A stretch of 60,513 nt of DNA, taken from contig NZ_JAER01000026.1 of the NCBI RefSeq assembly GCF_000519005.1, positions 1-60,513 of the forward strand, given 5' to 3'. Position numbers and translations under genes: made by a program. This DNA comes from Nocardioides sp. J54 (GTDB taxonomy: Bacteria > Actinomycetota > Actinomycetes > Propionibacteriales > Nocardioidaceae). Of the stretch, positions 16,275 to 24,316 are shown piece after piece (the first letter of the stretch is position 1; each line of letters opens with the position of its first letter). The notes below the pieces were generated by a model that searched no databases, was not told where the DNA came from, and was given only the letters and a program-made list of their open reading frames with translations.

Positions 16275-17551
16275 CGGCCACCCCCGGTGAGCAGCTCGCC
16301 GAGGTCCTTCGGCGGGGCACCCTTCGCGGCGCTTCCGGTCGGCTTGAGCAGGGAGGAGAGGTCGAGGGCGCCGGTCAGCCCCTCGGTGACCTCGCCGACG
16401 ATCGTGGACAGGTCCAGCGACTCGAGCAGCTCGGCCACCGTCGCGGGCTTCCTCCGCCCGCCGTCCGTCGTCCCCGCGCCGGCCGGGCTGCCCGCGTCGC
16501 CGCCGGTGCGGGCCGGGGACTGCCCGCGGCTGCCGGCCCCGCCGGGCGCCAGCTCGGCCAGCGAGGCAAGCAGGGCGTTGACGGTGTCGACGTCGATCAG
16601 CACCTGGCCGTACATGCCGGCGTAGTCACCCTTGATCGTCGACAGTGCGTTGCGCGAGAACGGGAAGGAGGCCAGCCGCTCCACGGTCTGCGACAGGTCC
16701 CGCTTGGCGAGGTTGAGCTGGGCGAGCACCGGCTCGAGGTTCTCCAGGTCCCGCACCGTGGCCGCCCGGGTGTCCCGGATCAGCGGGACGGCGGTGCGCG
16801 AGAGCCGCGAGAGCCGGCGCAGGGTGCGGGTCAGCGCGGGCCGCTGCCGGTCGAGGGCGGCCAGGCCGTCGGGCACGGCGTCCAGCGCCTGACCGATCAC
16901 CGAGCGCTGGTCGGCGAGCGTGGCGCTGAGCCGGCTGAGGGACTCGAGCGCCTGCACGAGGCTGTCGCGCCGGCCGTCGAGGGTGCTCACCAGCGCCTCG
17001 AGCCGCCGGGTGGTGGTGCGGACGTCGCCGGGCTGCTCGAGGGCGGTGCTGAGCTCGCGGGAGATGGTCTCGATGCTGCCGAGCGAGCCGCCGTTGAGCA
17101 CGAGGGACAGCGCGCCGAGCACCATCTCGGTGTCGGGCTGCGCGGCCGTCCGGCTGGCGGTGATCTCCGCGCCGGGGGCCAGGCGCCCGGTGGGCTCCTC
17201 GTCGGTCGGCGGGTCGAGGGCGACGTACCGCTCGCCGAGGAGGCTGGTCTCGCGCAGGGTGGCGACCGCGTTCGCAGGCAGCTCGACGTCCTGGTCGATG
17301 CGGCACACCACGCGCGCGTCGAGGTTCTCGTCGAGCTCGACCGAGGCGATGCTGCCGACGACGGTGTCGCCCGAGCGGCAGGTCGCCTTGGCGACGAGGT
17401 TGGTGGCGTCCTCGAGGGTCACCACCACCTCGTAGCCGCCGGCACCGGCGCCGCCGGGCAGCGGGATGCTCTGGGGGCCCTCGTAGCCGCAGGCGGTGGC
17501 GACCAGCGCGAGCCCGAGCAGTCCGGCGGCCGGGGACGTCCGCCGGTTCAC
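16271..17551 (-). CDS. mceE: Mce family lipoprotein MceE
   Basis: A 426-residue lipoprotein. The signal ends at LVATAC with the lipidated Cys at residue 21, the defining feature of the MceE position. The MCE domain (residues about 40-120) contains VVTLEDATNLVAKATCRSGDTV and GERYVALDPP. It is followed by a helical needle region and a Gly/Ala/Thr-rich tail. It anchors the Mce assembly in the membrane and may contact substrate. The GTG start overlaps the mceD stop (GTGA). Confidence 0.93.
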   Translation of the reverse strand: MNRRTSPAAGLLGLALVATACGYEGPQSIPLPGGAGAGGYEVVVTLEDATNLVAKATCRSGDTVVGSIASVELDENLDARVVCRIDQDVELPANAVATLRETSLLGERYVALDPPTDEEPTGRLAPGAEITASRTAAQPDTEMVLGALSLVLNGGSLGSIETISRELSTALEQPGDVRTTTRRLEALVSTLDGRRDSLVQALESLSRLSATLADQRSVIGQALDAVPDGLAALDRQRPALTRTLRRLSRLSRTAVPLIRDTRAATVRDLENLEPVLAQLNLAKRDLSQTVERLASFPFSRNALSTIKGDYAGMYGQVLIDVDTVNALLASLAELAPGGAGSRGQSPARTGGDAGSPAGAGTTDGGRRKPATVAELLESLDLSTIVGEVTEGLTGALDLSSLLKPTGSAAKGAPPKDLGELLTGGGR

Positions 17552-18789
17552 TGCCCGCCCCCTGCCGCCCGCAGGGCCGCCTGGACCGCGGCCACGATGT
17601 CACCGAGCGGGCCGTCGAGACTGCCGGTCTGCTGCCCCTTCGCGATGGCGGTGAGCAAAGTGCCGATGCTGTTGCCGGCGGCGCGCAGGGCCGCGCAGAA
17701 GGGCAGCAGCCGGGCGGCCTCGGCGCCGGTGGCCTGGGTGCACACCGCACCGAGCGTGTAGGACAGCTGCACGCCGAGGTCCTCGGTGAAGTTGCCGCGC
17801 AGGGCCAGCGAGCCGGTGCGGCCACCGACGACGCTGTCCTCGGGGTGCTCGGGGTCCCAGTTGTTCGGCGCGTAGATCGCCATCGCGTTGGCGAAGCCGA
17901 CCGGGACCAGGTCGAGCAGATCGGTCAGGTCGTCGAGGTGGTCGTCCAGCGTCTGCGAGACGACGGTCAGCCCCTTGATGCTGGAGGTGATGGTGGCGCG
18001 GTTGGTGCGGGTGAACTCCCGGACCTCGCCGAGGGCCTCGGAGAGTCCCTCGACCGCGCGGGTGAGGTCGGTGCGCTGGGCCGAGAGCTGCGCGCTGACC
18101 TCGGCGAGGCTCAGCACCAGGCGCCGGACCTGGTCGTCGTTCTCGGCGAGGGTGCGGGTCAGCCGGGCGGCGTCGGCGACGACGTCCTGGGCGTCCCCGT
18201 CGACCTCGGCGAGCGTGCCGAGCGCGCGGGAGAGCTGGTGCAGGGTGGTGTTGAGCCGACGGCCGTTGCCCTCCAGTGCCTTCGCGCCGGCGGCGGTGAG
18301 CCGGGACAGGGCGCCGTCCCGGTCGGCACCGTCCGGGCCGAGTGCCACGGCGAGGTCGTCGAGCTGCTGGAAGGTCTCGTCGAGCTCGAGGGGCACGGCG
18401 GTGCGGTCCTGGCCGATGCGGGCGCCGTCGGCGAGCACCTCGCCGCCGGCCCAGGCCGGGGCGAGCTGGACGAAGCGGTCGCCCACGATCGACGGCGGGA
18501 CGATCGCGGCGGTCACGTCGGGGCGCAGCCGCACGTCGGGGTCGTAGGTCATGGTCACCTCGACCGCCGTGCCCTTCACCTCGATGTCGGTGACGGTGCC
18601 GACCCGGACGCCGAGGACCTTGACCGGGGCGCCCTCGTAGAGGCTGGTGGTGCGCGGGAAGGTGGCGACCAGGGTGCGGTCCGGCGGGGTGCTGGCGCGG
18701 TCCCACGCGAGCACGCCGGCCACCACCGCGAGCACCACGGCGAGCCCCAGGACCACCCGGGCCGCCTTCGACCGCCTCGTCGCTGCCAT
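17548..18789 (-). CDS. mceD: Mce family protein MceD
   Basis: A 413-residue Mce subunit: membrane helix at residues about 11-28, MCE domain at about 38-118 (TTSLYEGAPVKVLGVRVGTVTDIEV, GDRFVQLAPAW), then a long coiled helical region to about residue 290 and a tail with three Cys. It belongs to the hexameric channel that moves lipids to YrbEAB. ATG shares one base with the mceC stop (TGATG) and the stop overlaps mceE, so translation is coupled on both sides. Confidence 0.92.
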   Translation of the reverse strand: MAATRRSKAARVVLGLAVVLAVVAGVLAWDRASTPPDRTLVATFPRTTSLYEGAPVKVLGVRVGTVTDIEVKGTAVEVTMTYDPDVRLRPDVTAAIVPPSIVGDRFVQLAPAWAGGEVLADGARIGQDRTAVPLELDETFQQLDDLAVALGPDGADRDGALSRLTAAGAKALEGNGRRLNTTLHQLSRALGTLAEVDGDAQDVVADAARLTRTLAENDDQVRRLVLSLAEVSAQLSAQRTDLTRAVEGLSEALGEVREFTRTNRATITSSIKGLTVVSQTLDDHLDDLTDLLDLVPVGFANAMAIYAPNNWDPEHPEDSVVGGRTGSLALRGNFTEDLGVQLSYTLGAVCTQATGAEAARLLPFCAALRAAGNSIGTLLTAIAKGQQTGSLDGPLGDIVAAVQAALRAAGGGQ

Positions 18790-19892
18790 CACTGCTTCGC
18801 CTCCACGGCCGAGGTCGCGGCCGGTCCCAGCGGCAGGCACGGCGAGGTGCTGCCGTTGAGGGCCTCGTTGAGCTGGGAGAGCACCGGGTCGAGCAGCTGG
18901 TTGACGATGGTGCGCTCGTCGGAGGCGCACACGGCGTACCCGGCGGGCAGCTTGATCGTGCCGTCGAACCACGGCCCGGTGCCACCGACGTTGGTGAAGG
19001 TCTTGCCGTAGCGCACGGTGCCCTCGATGGACTCGCCGAGCTGCTCCTCGTGCTCGCGGAGCACGTCGAGCACCCGGTCCAGCCTGGTGAGCGTCGGCTC
19101 CAGCGCCGCCTTGTTGTCGGTCACCAGGCTGCGCAGCTGGGTGGCGAAGGCGCTGGTGTCCTTGATGATCGCGGAGACCACCTCCTTGCGCCGGTCCAGC
19201 ATCTCCAGCACCGCGGAGGTGTCGCCCAGCAGCTCGGCGAGCTCGGAGTCGCGCGCGGCCAGCACCTCGGTGACCTGCTCGGCGTCGCGGAACAGCCGGC
19301 GGACCTGGGCGTCCCGGCTGGCCAGCGTCGTGGAGAGCCGGCTGAGCCCGTCCAGCGCGCCCTGCGCCTCGGGGGCGGCCGCCTCGACCACCTCGGCGAG
19401 CGAGTCGAACGCCTCGGCCAGCCGGTCGGTGTCGATCCCGGCGAGCGTGCCGGTGGCCTGCTGGAGGGTCGGCACGATGTTCATCGGCGTGGTGGTGCGC
19501 TCGAGCGGGATGGTGGCGCCGGCCCGCAGCGGCTCGGTGCCGGCGGGGGTGAGCGCGACGTAGTGCTGCCCGAGCAGGGTCCGGATCTCGATGCTCGCGG
19601 AGGTGCGGTCGCCGATCTCGACGTCGTCGAGCTCGAGGTCGACCACGACGGTGTCGCGGACCAGCTCGATGTCGGTCACCTTGCCGACCTTGATGCCCGA
19701 GATGCGCACCTCCTCGCCGCCCTGGAGTCCGGACGCGTCGCTGAAGACCACGCGGTAGGGCGTGCCGGCGAACAGCGGCACCCGGTCGAGGTTGAACACG
19801 AGCAGGGTCGCGGCGACGAACAGCACGATGCCCTGCAGGGCCAGCAGCACCGGGTAGCGGCGCCCGAAGCGGATGAGCGAGGGGACCTTCAC
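18789..19892 (-). CDS. mceC: Mce family protein MceC
   Basis: A 367-residue Mce subunit with an N-terminal membrane helix (about residues 14-32) and MCE domain (about 40-118: FSDASGLQGGEEVRISGIKVG, GQHYVALTPAG). A helical region rich in Leu/Asp heptads follows, then a short tail with Cys pairs. The GTG start (VKVPSLIRFG) overlaps the mceB stop by four bases. It is the shortest of the six after MceB. Function as for its partners: one of the six chains of the lipid-transfer tube. Confidence 0.92.
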   Translation of the reverse strand: MKVPSLIRFGRRYPVLLALQGIVLFVAATLLVFNLDRVPLFAGTPYRVVFSDASGLQGGEEVRISGIKVGKVTDIELVRDTVVVDLELDDVEIGDRTSASIEIRTLLGQHYVALTPAGTEPLRAGATIPLERTTTPMNIVPTLQQATGTLAGIDTDRLAEAFDSLAEVVEAAAPEAQGALDGLSRLSTTLASRDAQVRRLFRDAEQVTEVLAARDSELAELLGDTSAVLEMLDRRKEVVSAIIKDTSAFATQLRSLVTDNKAALEPTLTRLDRVLDVLREHEEQLGESIEGTVRYGKTFTNVGGTGPWFDGTIKLPAGYAVCASDERTIVNQLLDPVLSQLNEALNGSTSPCLPLGPAATSAVEAKQ

Positions 19893-20986
19893 TGCAGGTT
19901 CCCCTCCTCGGTGCCGGCGCAGATCGTCGAGCGCTCGTTGGCCGAGATCCCCGGCGAGGACAGCAGGTACTCCCCGCCCAGGAGGCGCACGTTGAGCTCG
20001 ATGCCGCACATGTAGAAGTTGAACTGCGAGCCGTAGGAGCCGGTGCGGGTCTGGGCCCGGTTGCGCCGCGGCAGGCGCTGGAGGGACTCCTCGATCAGGG
20101 GTCGGTCCTTGTCGAGCACCGCGACGATGTCGGACAGGTGCGCGACGTCCTTGCGCAGCGGTCCGCGCACGTCGCGGATCAGCCCGGTGGAGACGGTGAG
20201 CAGGTCCGAGAGGTCCGGCAGGGCGGTGGAGATGGCGTCGCGGTCCTTCGCGAGGCCCTGCATGAGGTCCCGGAAGGTGACGATCAGCCGGGTCAGGCGG
20301 GCGTCGCGGTCCGCGATCGTCGACAGGACGGCGCCGAGGTTGTCGACGACGTTGCCGATGACCTGGTCGCGGTCGGCGAGCTCGGAGGTGAGGCTAGCGG
20401 TGCTGCGCAGCAGCGAGGCGTACGTCGTGCCCTCGCCCTGCAGCGTGCGGACCATCAGGTCGGCGAGGCGGTTGGTCTGCTCGGGGTCGAGCGCGCGGAA
20501 GAGCGGCTGGAAGCCGTTGAAGAGCACGGTCAGGTTGAGCGCCGGCGAGGTCCGGCCGACGTCGATGGTCGTGCCGGCCTCGAGCTGGGTGGCCCCGGGC
20601 TCCTGGCTGATCGCCAGGTAGCGCCGGCCGACGATGTTCTCGTAGCGCAGCGCCAGTGTCGCCGAGTCGTGGAGCGGCACGTCCTCGTCGACGGTGAAGG
20701 TGATCCGGGCGTGCCGGGCGTCCAGCTCGCCGTCGAGCTCGACCCCGGTGACCCGGCCGACCTCGACGCCGGACAGCCGGACCTTGTCGCCCACGGTCAC
20801 GCCGGTGGCGTCGGTGAAGTTCGCGTGGAAGGTCCGGGTCGGGGCGAAGGAGATGTTGCCGACGATCGTCGCGAGCAGGCCGAACAGCGCGATGGTCACC
20901 GTCGCGAAGACGAGCATCTTGTAGGCGGAGGTGGGGATCCGCGGCTGCCTCTTCACCTCGGGCGCGGGGATGCGGACGTCAGCCAT
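19889..20986 (-). CDS. mceB: Mce family protein MceB
   Basis: A 365-residue Mce subunit. After a Pro-rich cytoplasmic start (ADVRIPAPEVKRQPRIP) comes a membrane helix (about residues 23-43) and the MCE domain (about 48-130: FTDATGVTVGDKVRLSGVEVG, GRRYLAISQEPG). A long helical region ends in a Cys-containing tail. ATG at 20986 shares its A with the mceA stop (TGATG). The frame remains open upstream but that part overlaps mceA. Confidence 0.92.
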   Translation of the reverse strand: MADVRIPAPEVKRQPRIPTSAYKMLVFATVTIALFGLLATIVGNISFAPTRTFHANFTDATGVTVGDKVRLSGVEVGRVTGVELDGELDARHARITFTVDEDVPLHDSATLALRYENIVGRRYLAISQEPGATQLEAGTTIDVGRTSPALNLTVLFNGFQPLFRALDPEQTNRLADLMVRTLQGEGTTYASLLRSTASLTSELADRDQVIGNVVDNLGAVLSTIADRDARLTRLIVTFRDLMQGLAKDRDAISTALPDLSDLLTVSTGLIRDVRGPLRKDVAHLSDIVAVLDKDRPLIEESLQRLPRRNRAQTRTGSYGSQFNFYMCGIELNVRLLGGEYLLSSPGISANERSTICAGTEEGNLQ

Positions 20987-22422
20987 CAGGGCACCTCCAG
21001 CGGGTCGCCGCCCAGCAGCGGGGCGATGAGCAGGCCGCCGAGCTCGGCGTCGCCGCGCTCCTCGCCCTCGCCGTCTTCGCCGGCCGAGCCGTCCAGGCGG
21101 GCGAGCAGGTCGCGCGCCAGTGCCGTCGCGACCGCGAGGCGACGACCCTCGACGTCGACGGCGCGGCTGCGGGCCGACGAGCCCGCCTGCGGCTGCGGGG
21201 TGCGCTCGTCGCCGTGCTCGCTGGTGATGACCTGGTTGGGCAGCGCCGGCAGGCTGCGGGGCAGCGCGTCGACGGCCTCGTGGACCTGCTGGCCGAAGCG
21301 GGGGCAGTGCGGCTCCCACGACCGGATCGGTGCCGGCAGGGTGTCGAGCGCGGCGTCGCTCTCCGGGTTGGACGGCAGGTCGGCGGGCGCGGAGTAGGGC
21401 TGGCGCACGATGAACATGTCGATGCTCAGCAGCACGTAGGGCCCGCGGGCGCCGGTGGTCTGGTTGCCGTGGAGGTCGACGCGGCGCAGGCCGTCGATGG
21501 AGCAGGCGAGCATGGGGGAGTACTCCGCGAGGAGCGCGGTGAGGGGCTCGCCGCGGACCACGAGCCGGACCAGGTCGTCGCGGTTCTCCGCCAGCACCTC
21601 GCGGGCGGTGTCGGACAGGTCGGTCAGGGTGGCGAGGAACCGGCCGAGCCGTTTCTCGGCCGGCACCAGCAGGTCCTCGGTGAGGGCGGTGACGTTGGCG
21701 AGGTTGGTCAGCACGTCGGGTGCGGCGGCGTCGTACCCGTCGAGGGTGCGGGCGAGCAGCCGCAGGTCGGTGTCGAGGGTGTCGAGGTGGGGGTCGAGCT
21801 CGGCGAGGAAGGTGTCGAGGTTGTCGAGGGTGTCGCGCACCTGGCCGCCGCGGCCCTCGAGCGTGGCCGCGAGCGTGGTCAGGACCGTCGAGAGGCGGGC
21901 GGGGTCGATCGCGCGCAGCACCGGCACGAGCTTGTCGTAGACGTCGCCGATCTCGGTCGCGGTCGCGGTCTGCTCGATCGTCGCCCCGTCGGTGAGCCGG
22001 GGACCGGACGCGCTGGCGGCGGCCGTGCCGCTGGCGCCCCGTCCGGCGGGGCCGGTGGTCCGGGGGAGCAGGTCGACGTACTTCTGGCCGAACAGGGTCT
22101 TCGGCACGATGGCCGCGTCGACGTCGGCGGGGATCCGCTCCAGCTCGTCGGGCTGGATGCCGAGCTCGATCACCGTGCGGCCGTCGCGGGAGCGGATGTC
22201 GCGGACCTCCCCGACGACGCGCCCCTGCAGCTTCACGTCGGCGTACTTGTTGAGCTCGAGGCCGGCGCGCGTGGTGAGGACCTCGACGTGCGCGGTGCGC
22301 TGCCAGGGCAGGTCCTTGTTGTAGGCCGCGATGCTGACCGAGACGAGCAGCGCGAGGACGACGAGGTAGCCGACACCCAGGAGGGCGTGCCGGTGCTGCT
22401 GCCAGGCGGTGGGGGCGGGCAC
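20986..22422 (-). CDS. mceA: Mce family protein MceA
   Basis: A 478-residue Mce subunit, first of the six. It has a membrane helix at about residues 14-34, an MCE domain (about 42-150, including LTTRAGLELNKYADVKLQG and GQKYVDLLP) and a helical needle to about residue 310. The C-terminal part has two Cys and an acidic stretch (GEDGEGEERGD). An Ala/Ser/Gly-rich insertion (GRGASGTAAASASG) interrupts the MCE domain. It starts at GTG four bases past the yrbEB stop. In characterised systems MceA-like chains help set substrate choice; the substrate here is not readable from sequence. Confidence 0.93.
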   Translation of the reverse strand: MPAPTAWQQHRHALLGVGYLVVLALLVSVSIAAYNKDLPWQRTAHVEVLTTRAGLELNKYADVKLQGRVVGEVRDIRSRDGRTVIELGIQPDELERIPADVDAAIVPKTLFGQKYVDLLPRTTGPAGRGASGTAAASASGPRLTDGATIEQTATATEIGDVYDKLVPVLRAIDPARLSTVLTTLAATLEGRGGQVRDTLDNLDTFLAELDPHLDTLDTDLRLLARTLDGYDAAAPDVLTNLANVTALTEDLLVPAEKRLGRFLATLTDLSDTAREVLAENRDDLVRLVVRGEPLTALLAEYSPMLACSIDGLRRVDLHGNQTTGARGPYVLLSIDMFIVRQPYSAPADLPSNPESDAALDTLPAPIRSWEPHCPRFGQQVHEAVDALPRSLPALPNQVITSEHGDERTPQPQAGSSARSRAVDVEGRRLAVATALARDLLARLDGSAGEDGEGEERGDAELGGLLIAPLLGGDPLEVP

Positions 22423-22426
22423 GTCG

Positions 22427-23266
22427 CTAACCCGCCAGCCTGACGGTCGTCGTGGACCCCCACAGCGCGAGGCTGAGGAAGAAGTCCGCCACGATGATCA
22501 TCACGATGGAGAGCCGGACCGCGCGGCCCACCGCGACCCCCACGCCGGCGGGGCCGCCGCTCGCGGAGTAGCCGTAGTAGCAGCAGACGAGGGTCAGGAT
22601 GACCGCGAAGACGAGCACCTTCCCGAAGGAGTAGGCGACGTCGACGGGCGGCAGGAACAGGCTGAAGTAGTGGTCGTAGGTGCCGCCGGTGAGGCCGTAG
22701 TAGTGCACCGAGACCGCCTGCGTGGAGGCGTAGGTACCGACCAGCGCGATCAGGTAGAGCGGGATGACGGCGACGAACGCGGCGATCATCCGGGTGGTGA
22801 CCAGGTAGGGGACCGAGCGGATCGACATCACCTCGAGGGCGTCGATCTCCTCGCTGATCCGCATCGCGCCGATCTGTGCGGTGAACCCGGCGCCGACGGT
22901 GGCGACGAGCGCGTTGCCGGCGATCAGGGGCGCGACCTCGCGGGTGTTGAAGTACGCCGACAGGAAGCCGACGTACGGCTCGATCCCGACCTGCTGCAGG
23001 CCCTGGTAGCCGACGAGGCCGACCACGCTGCCGACGGCGACCACCTCGAAGACGAGGATGCCGACGGTGCCGGCGACCAGCACGAGGGCGCCGCGGCCGA
23101 AGGAGACCTCGGTGAGCAGGCGCAGCACCTCGCCGCGGTGGTGGCGCACGGCGTGCGGGACGCCGCGCAGGACCTGGCCGTAGAAGGCGACCTGGCGACC
23201 GAGGTCGGCGAGGACGGCGTAGCCGGGAAGCGGGCGCCGCTCGGCGCTGCGGGTCGTGGGTGCCAC
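22427..23266 (-). CDS. yrbEB: YrbE-family MCE transporter permease B
   Basis: A 279-residue MlaE/YrbE permease with about five membrane helices. The family core is GNALVATVGAGFTAQIGAMRISEEIDALEVMSI in the middle, with the EExDALE motif; ASGGPAGVGVAVGRAVRLS comes near the C-terminus. It pairs with YrbEA to form the membrane channel beneath the Mce tube; the ATPase (MceG-type) is encoded elsewhere, as is usual in actinobacteria. GTG start at 23266, one base after the yrbEA stop. Confidence 0.93.
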   Translation of the reverse strand: MAPTTRSAERRPLPGYAVLADLGRQVAFYGQVLRGVPHAVRHHRGEVLRLLTEVSFGRGALVLVAGTVGILVFEVVAVGSVVGLVGYQGLQQVGIEPYVGFLSAYFNTREVAPLIAGNALVATVGAGFTAQIGAMRISEEIDALEVMSIRSVPYLVTTRMIAAFVAVIPLYLIALVGTYASTQAVSVHYYGLTGGTYDHYFSLFLPPVDVAYSFGKVLVFAVILTLVCCYYGYSASGGPAGVGVAVGRAVRLSIVMIIVADFFLSLALWGSTTTVRLAG

Positions 23267-23267
23267 C

Positions 23268-24056
23268 TCAGAGCCCCTTCGGCGGGACGAGCTCGTAGTA
23301 GAGCGCCGTCAGCAGCGCGTTCGCGAGGAAGAGCACGACGAACGCGATGACGACCGACTGGTTGACGCCGTCGCCCACGCCGCGGGCGCCGCCCTTGGCG
23401 CGCACGCCCTGGTAGGTCGCGACGATGCCGGCGAGGATGCCGAAGAGGAACGCCTTGAGCTCGCCGACGTAGAGGTCGGGCAGCTGGGCGAGGGCGCTGA
23501 AGCTGGCGAGGTAGGCGCCGGGGGAGCCGCCTTGCACCAGCACGTTGAAGGCGTAGGCGCCGATGATGCCGACGCTGGTGGCGATCGCGTTGAGCAGCGC
23601 GGCGACCACGCCCATCGCCAGCACGCGGGGCACGACGAGCCGGTCGACGACGTTGAGGCCGAGGACCTCCAGCGCGTCCAGCTCCTCGCGGATCTTGCGG
23701 GAGCCGAGGTCGGCAGCGACGGCTGTTCCGGCGGCACCTGCCACGATCACCACCGTCGCGATCGGGGCGGCCTGCTGCACGATGCCGACCACGGCGACGG
23801 CGCCGGTGAACGACCGCGCGCCGAGCTGGTCGAAGAGGGAGCCGATCTGCAGGGCCAGGACCGCGCCGAACGGGATCGTGATCGCGCAGGCCGGGAGCAG
23901 GGAGACCCGGGTGGCGAACCACGCCTGGTCGGAGAGCTCGCGCCACGCGAACGGACGCCGGAACATCCCGCGCAGCACCTCGAGGGCGAAGACGAGCAGC
24001 TCACCGACCGGGACCAGGGGACGGGTCAGCACGGCCGTGCGCGCAGCCGCGCTCAT
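23268..24056 (-). CDS. yrbEA: YrbE-family MCE transporter permease A
   Basis: A 262-residue MlaE/YrbE permease. Visible family features are VVIVAGAAGTAVAADLGSRKIREELDALEVLGLN with the EELDALE motif, and GVRAKGGARGVGDGVNQSVV near the C-terminus. ATG at 24056 has GGAGGGG eight bases upstream. It is the first gene of the ten-gene mce operon, which runs without an internal gap larger than four bases. The palindromic operator lies 70-95 bp upstream. Substrates of characterised systems are cholesterol (Mce4) and fatty acids (Mce1). Confidence 0.93.
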   Translation of the reverse strand: MSAAARTAVLTRPLVPVGELLVFALEVLRGMFRRPFAWRELSDQAWFATRVSLLPACAITIPFGAVLALQIGSLFDQLGARSFTGAVAVVGIVQQAAPIATVVIVAGAAGTAVAADLGSRKIREELDALEVLGLNVVDRLVVPRVLAMGVVAALLNAIATSVGIIGAYAFNVLVQGGSPGAYLASFSALAQLPDLYVGELKAFLFGILAGIVATYQGVRAKGGARGVGDGVNQSVVIAFVVLFLANALLTALYYELVPPKGL

Positions 24057-24126
24057 GCTGCCCCTCCGGACATCGTGCCTCCTGCCATCGCCGGCCGCCT
24101 GCGTGACCCTGCCGCACCCTAGCCCA

Positions 24127-24150
24127 AAACCGTACATATGTGTACGGTCT
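24127..24150. promoter_or_regulatory. Palindromic operator upstream of the mce operon
   Basis: AAACCGTACA, TATG, TGTACGGTCT: the same 24-bp palindrome as at 12331 with one mismatched arm base and a different spacer base. The shared context extends to CCCAAAACCGTACAT on the left. On the - strand it is followed by TTTTGGGCTAGGGT, parallel to TTTTGGGATAGTGT at the first site, so TAGGGT is the likely -10 for mce. It should bind the TetR protein encoded at 13260. Confidence 0.8.
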
Positions 24151-24268
24151 CCGGGTGCTGGTCGGGCAGGCCGCCCGTCCAACGGGCGCCGGGGTTGCGG
24201 GTCACGACAGCCGGGCCGGCATCGGGACCAACGTCCCGGGTGTCGCGAGCGGGCCGCACGGGGAGCCG

Positions 24269-24310
24269 CAAGCCGGTCCCAAGCCGGCTGCAAGCGGGGA
24301 CGCCGACCCT
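24269..24310 (+). promoter_or_regulatory. CAAGC triple direct repeat ahead of the RTX gene
   Basis: CAAGC begins at 24269, 24280 and 24291, an exact 11-bp period. Nine bases after the third copy is GACCCT (24305-24310), a weak -10 that would place transcription start on the GTG at 24317. The spacing matches the CCAAGC pair upstream of the lipoprotein gene. The layout suggests a SARP/OmpR-type activator that substitutes for a -35 element. Confidence 0.45.
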
Positions 24311-24316
24311 CGGAGG

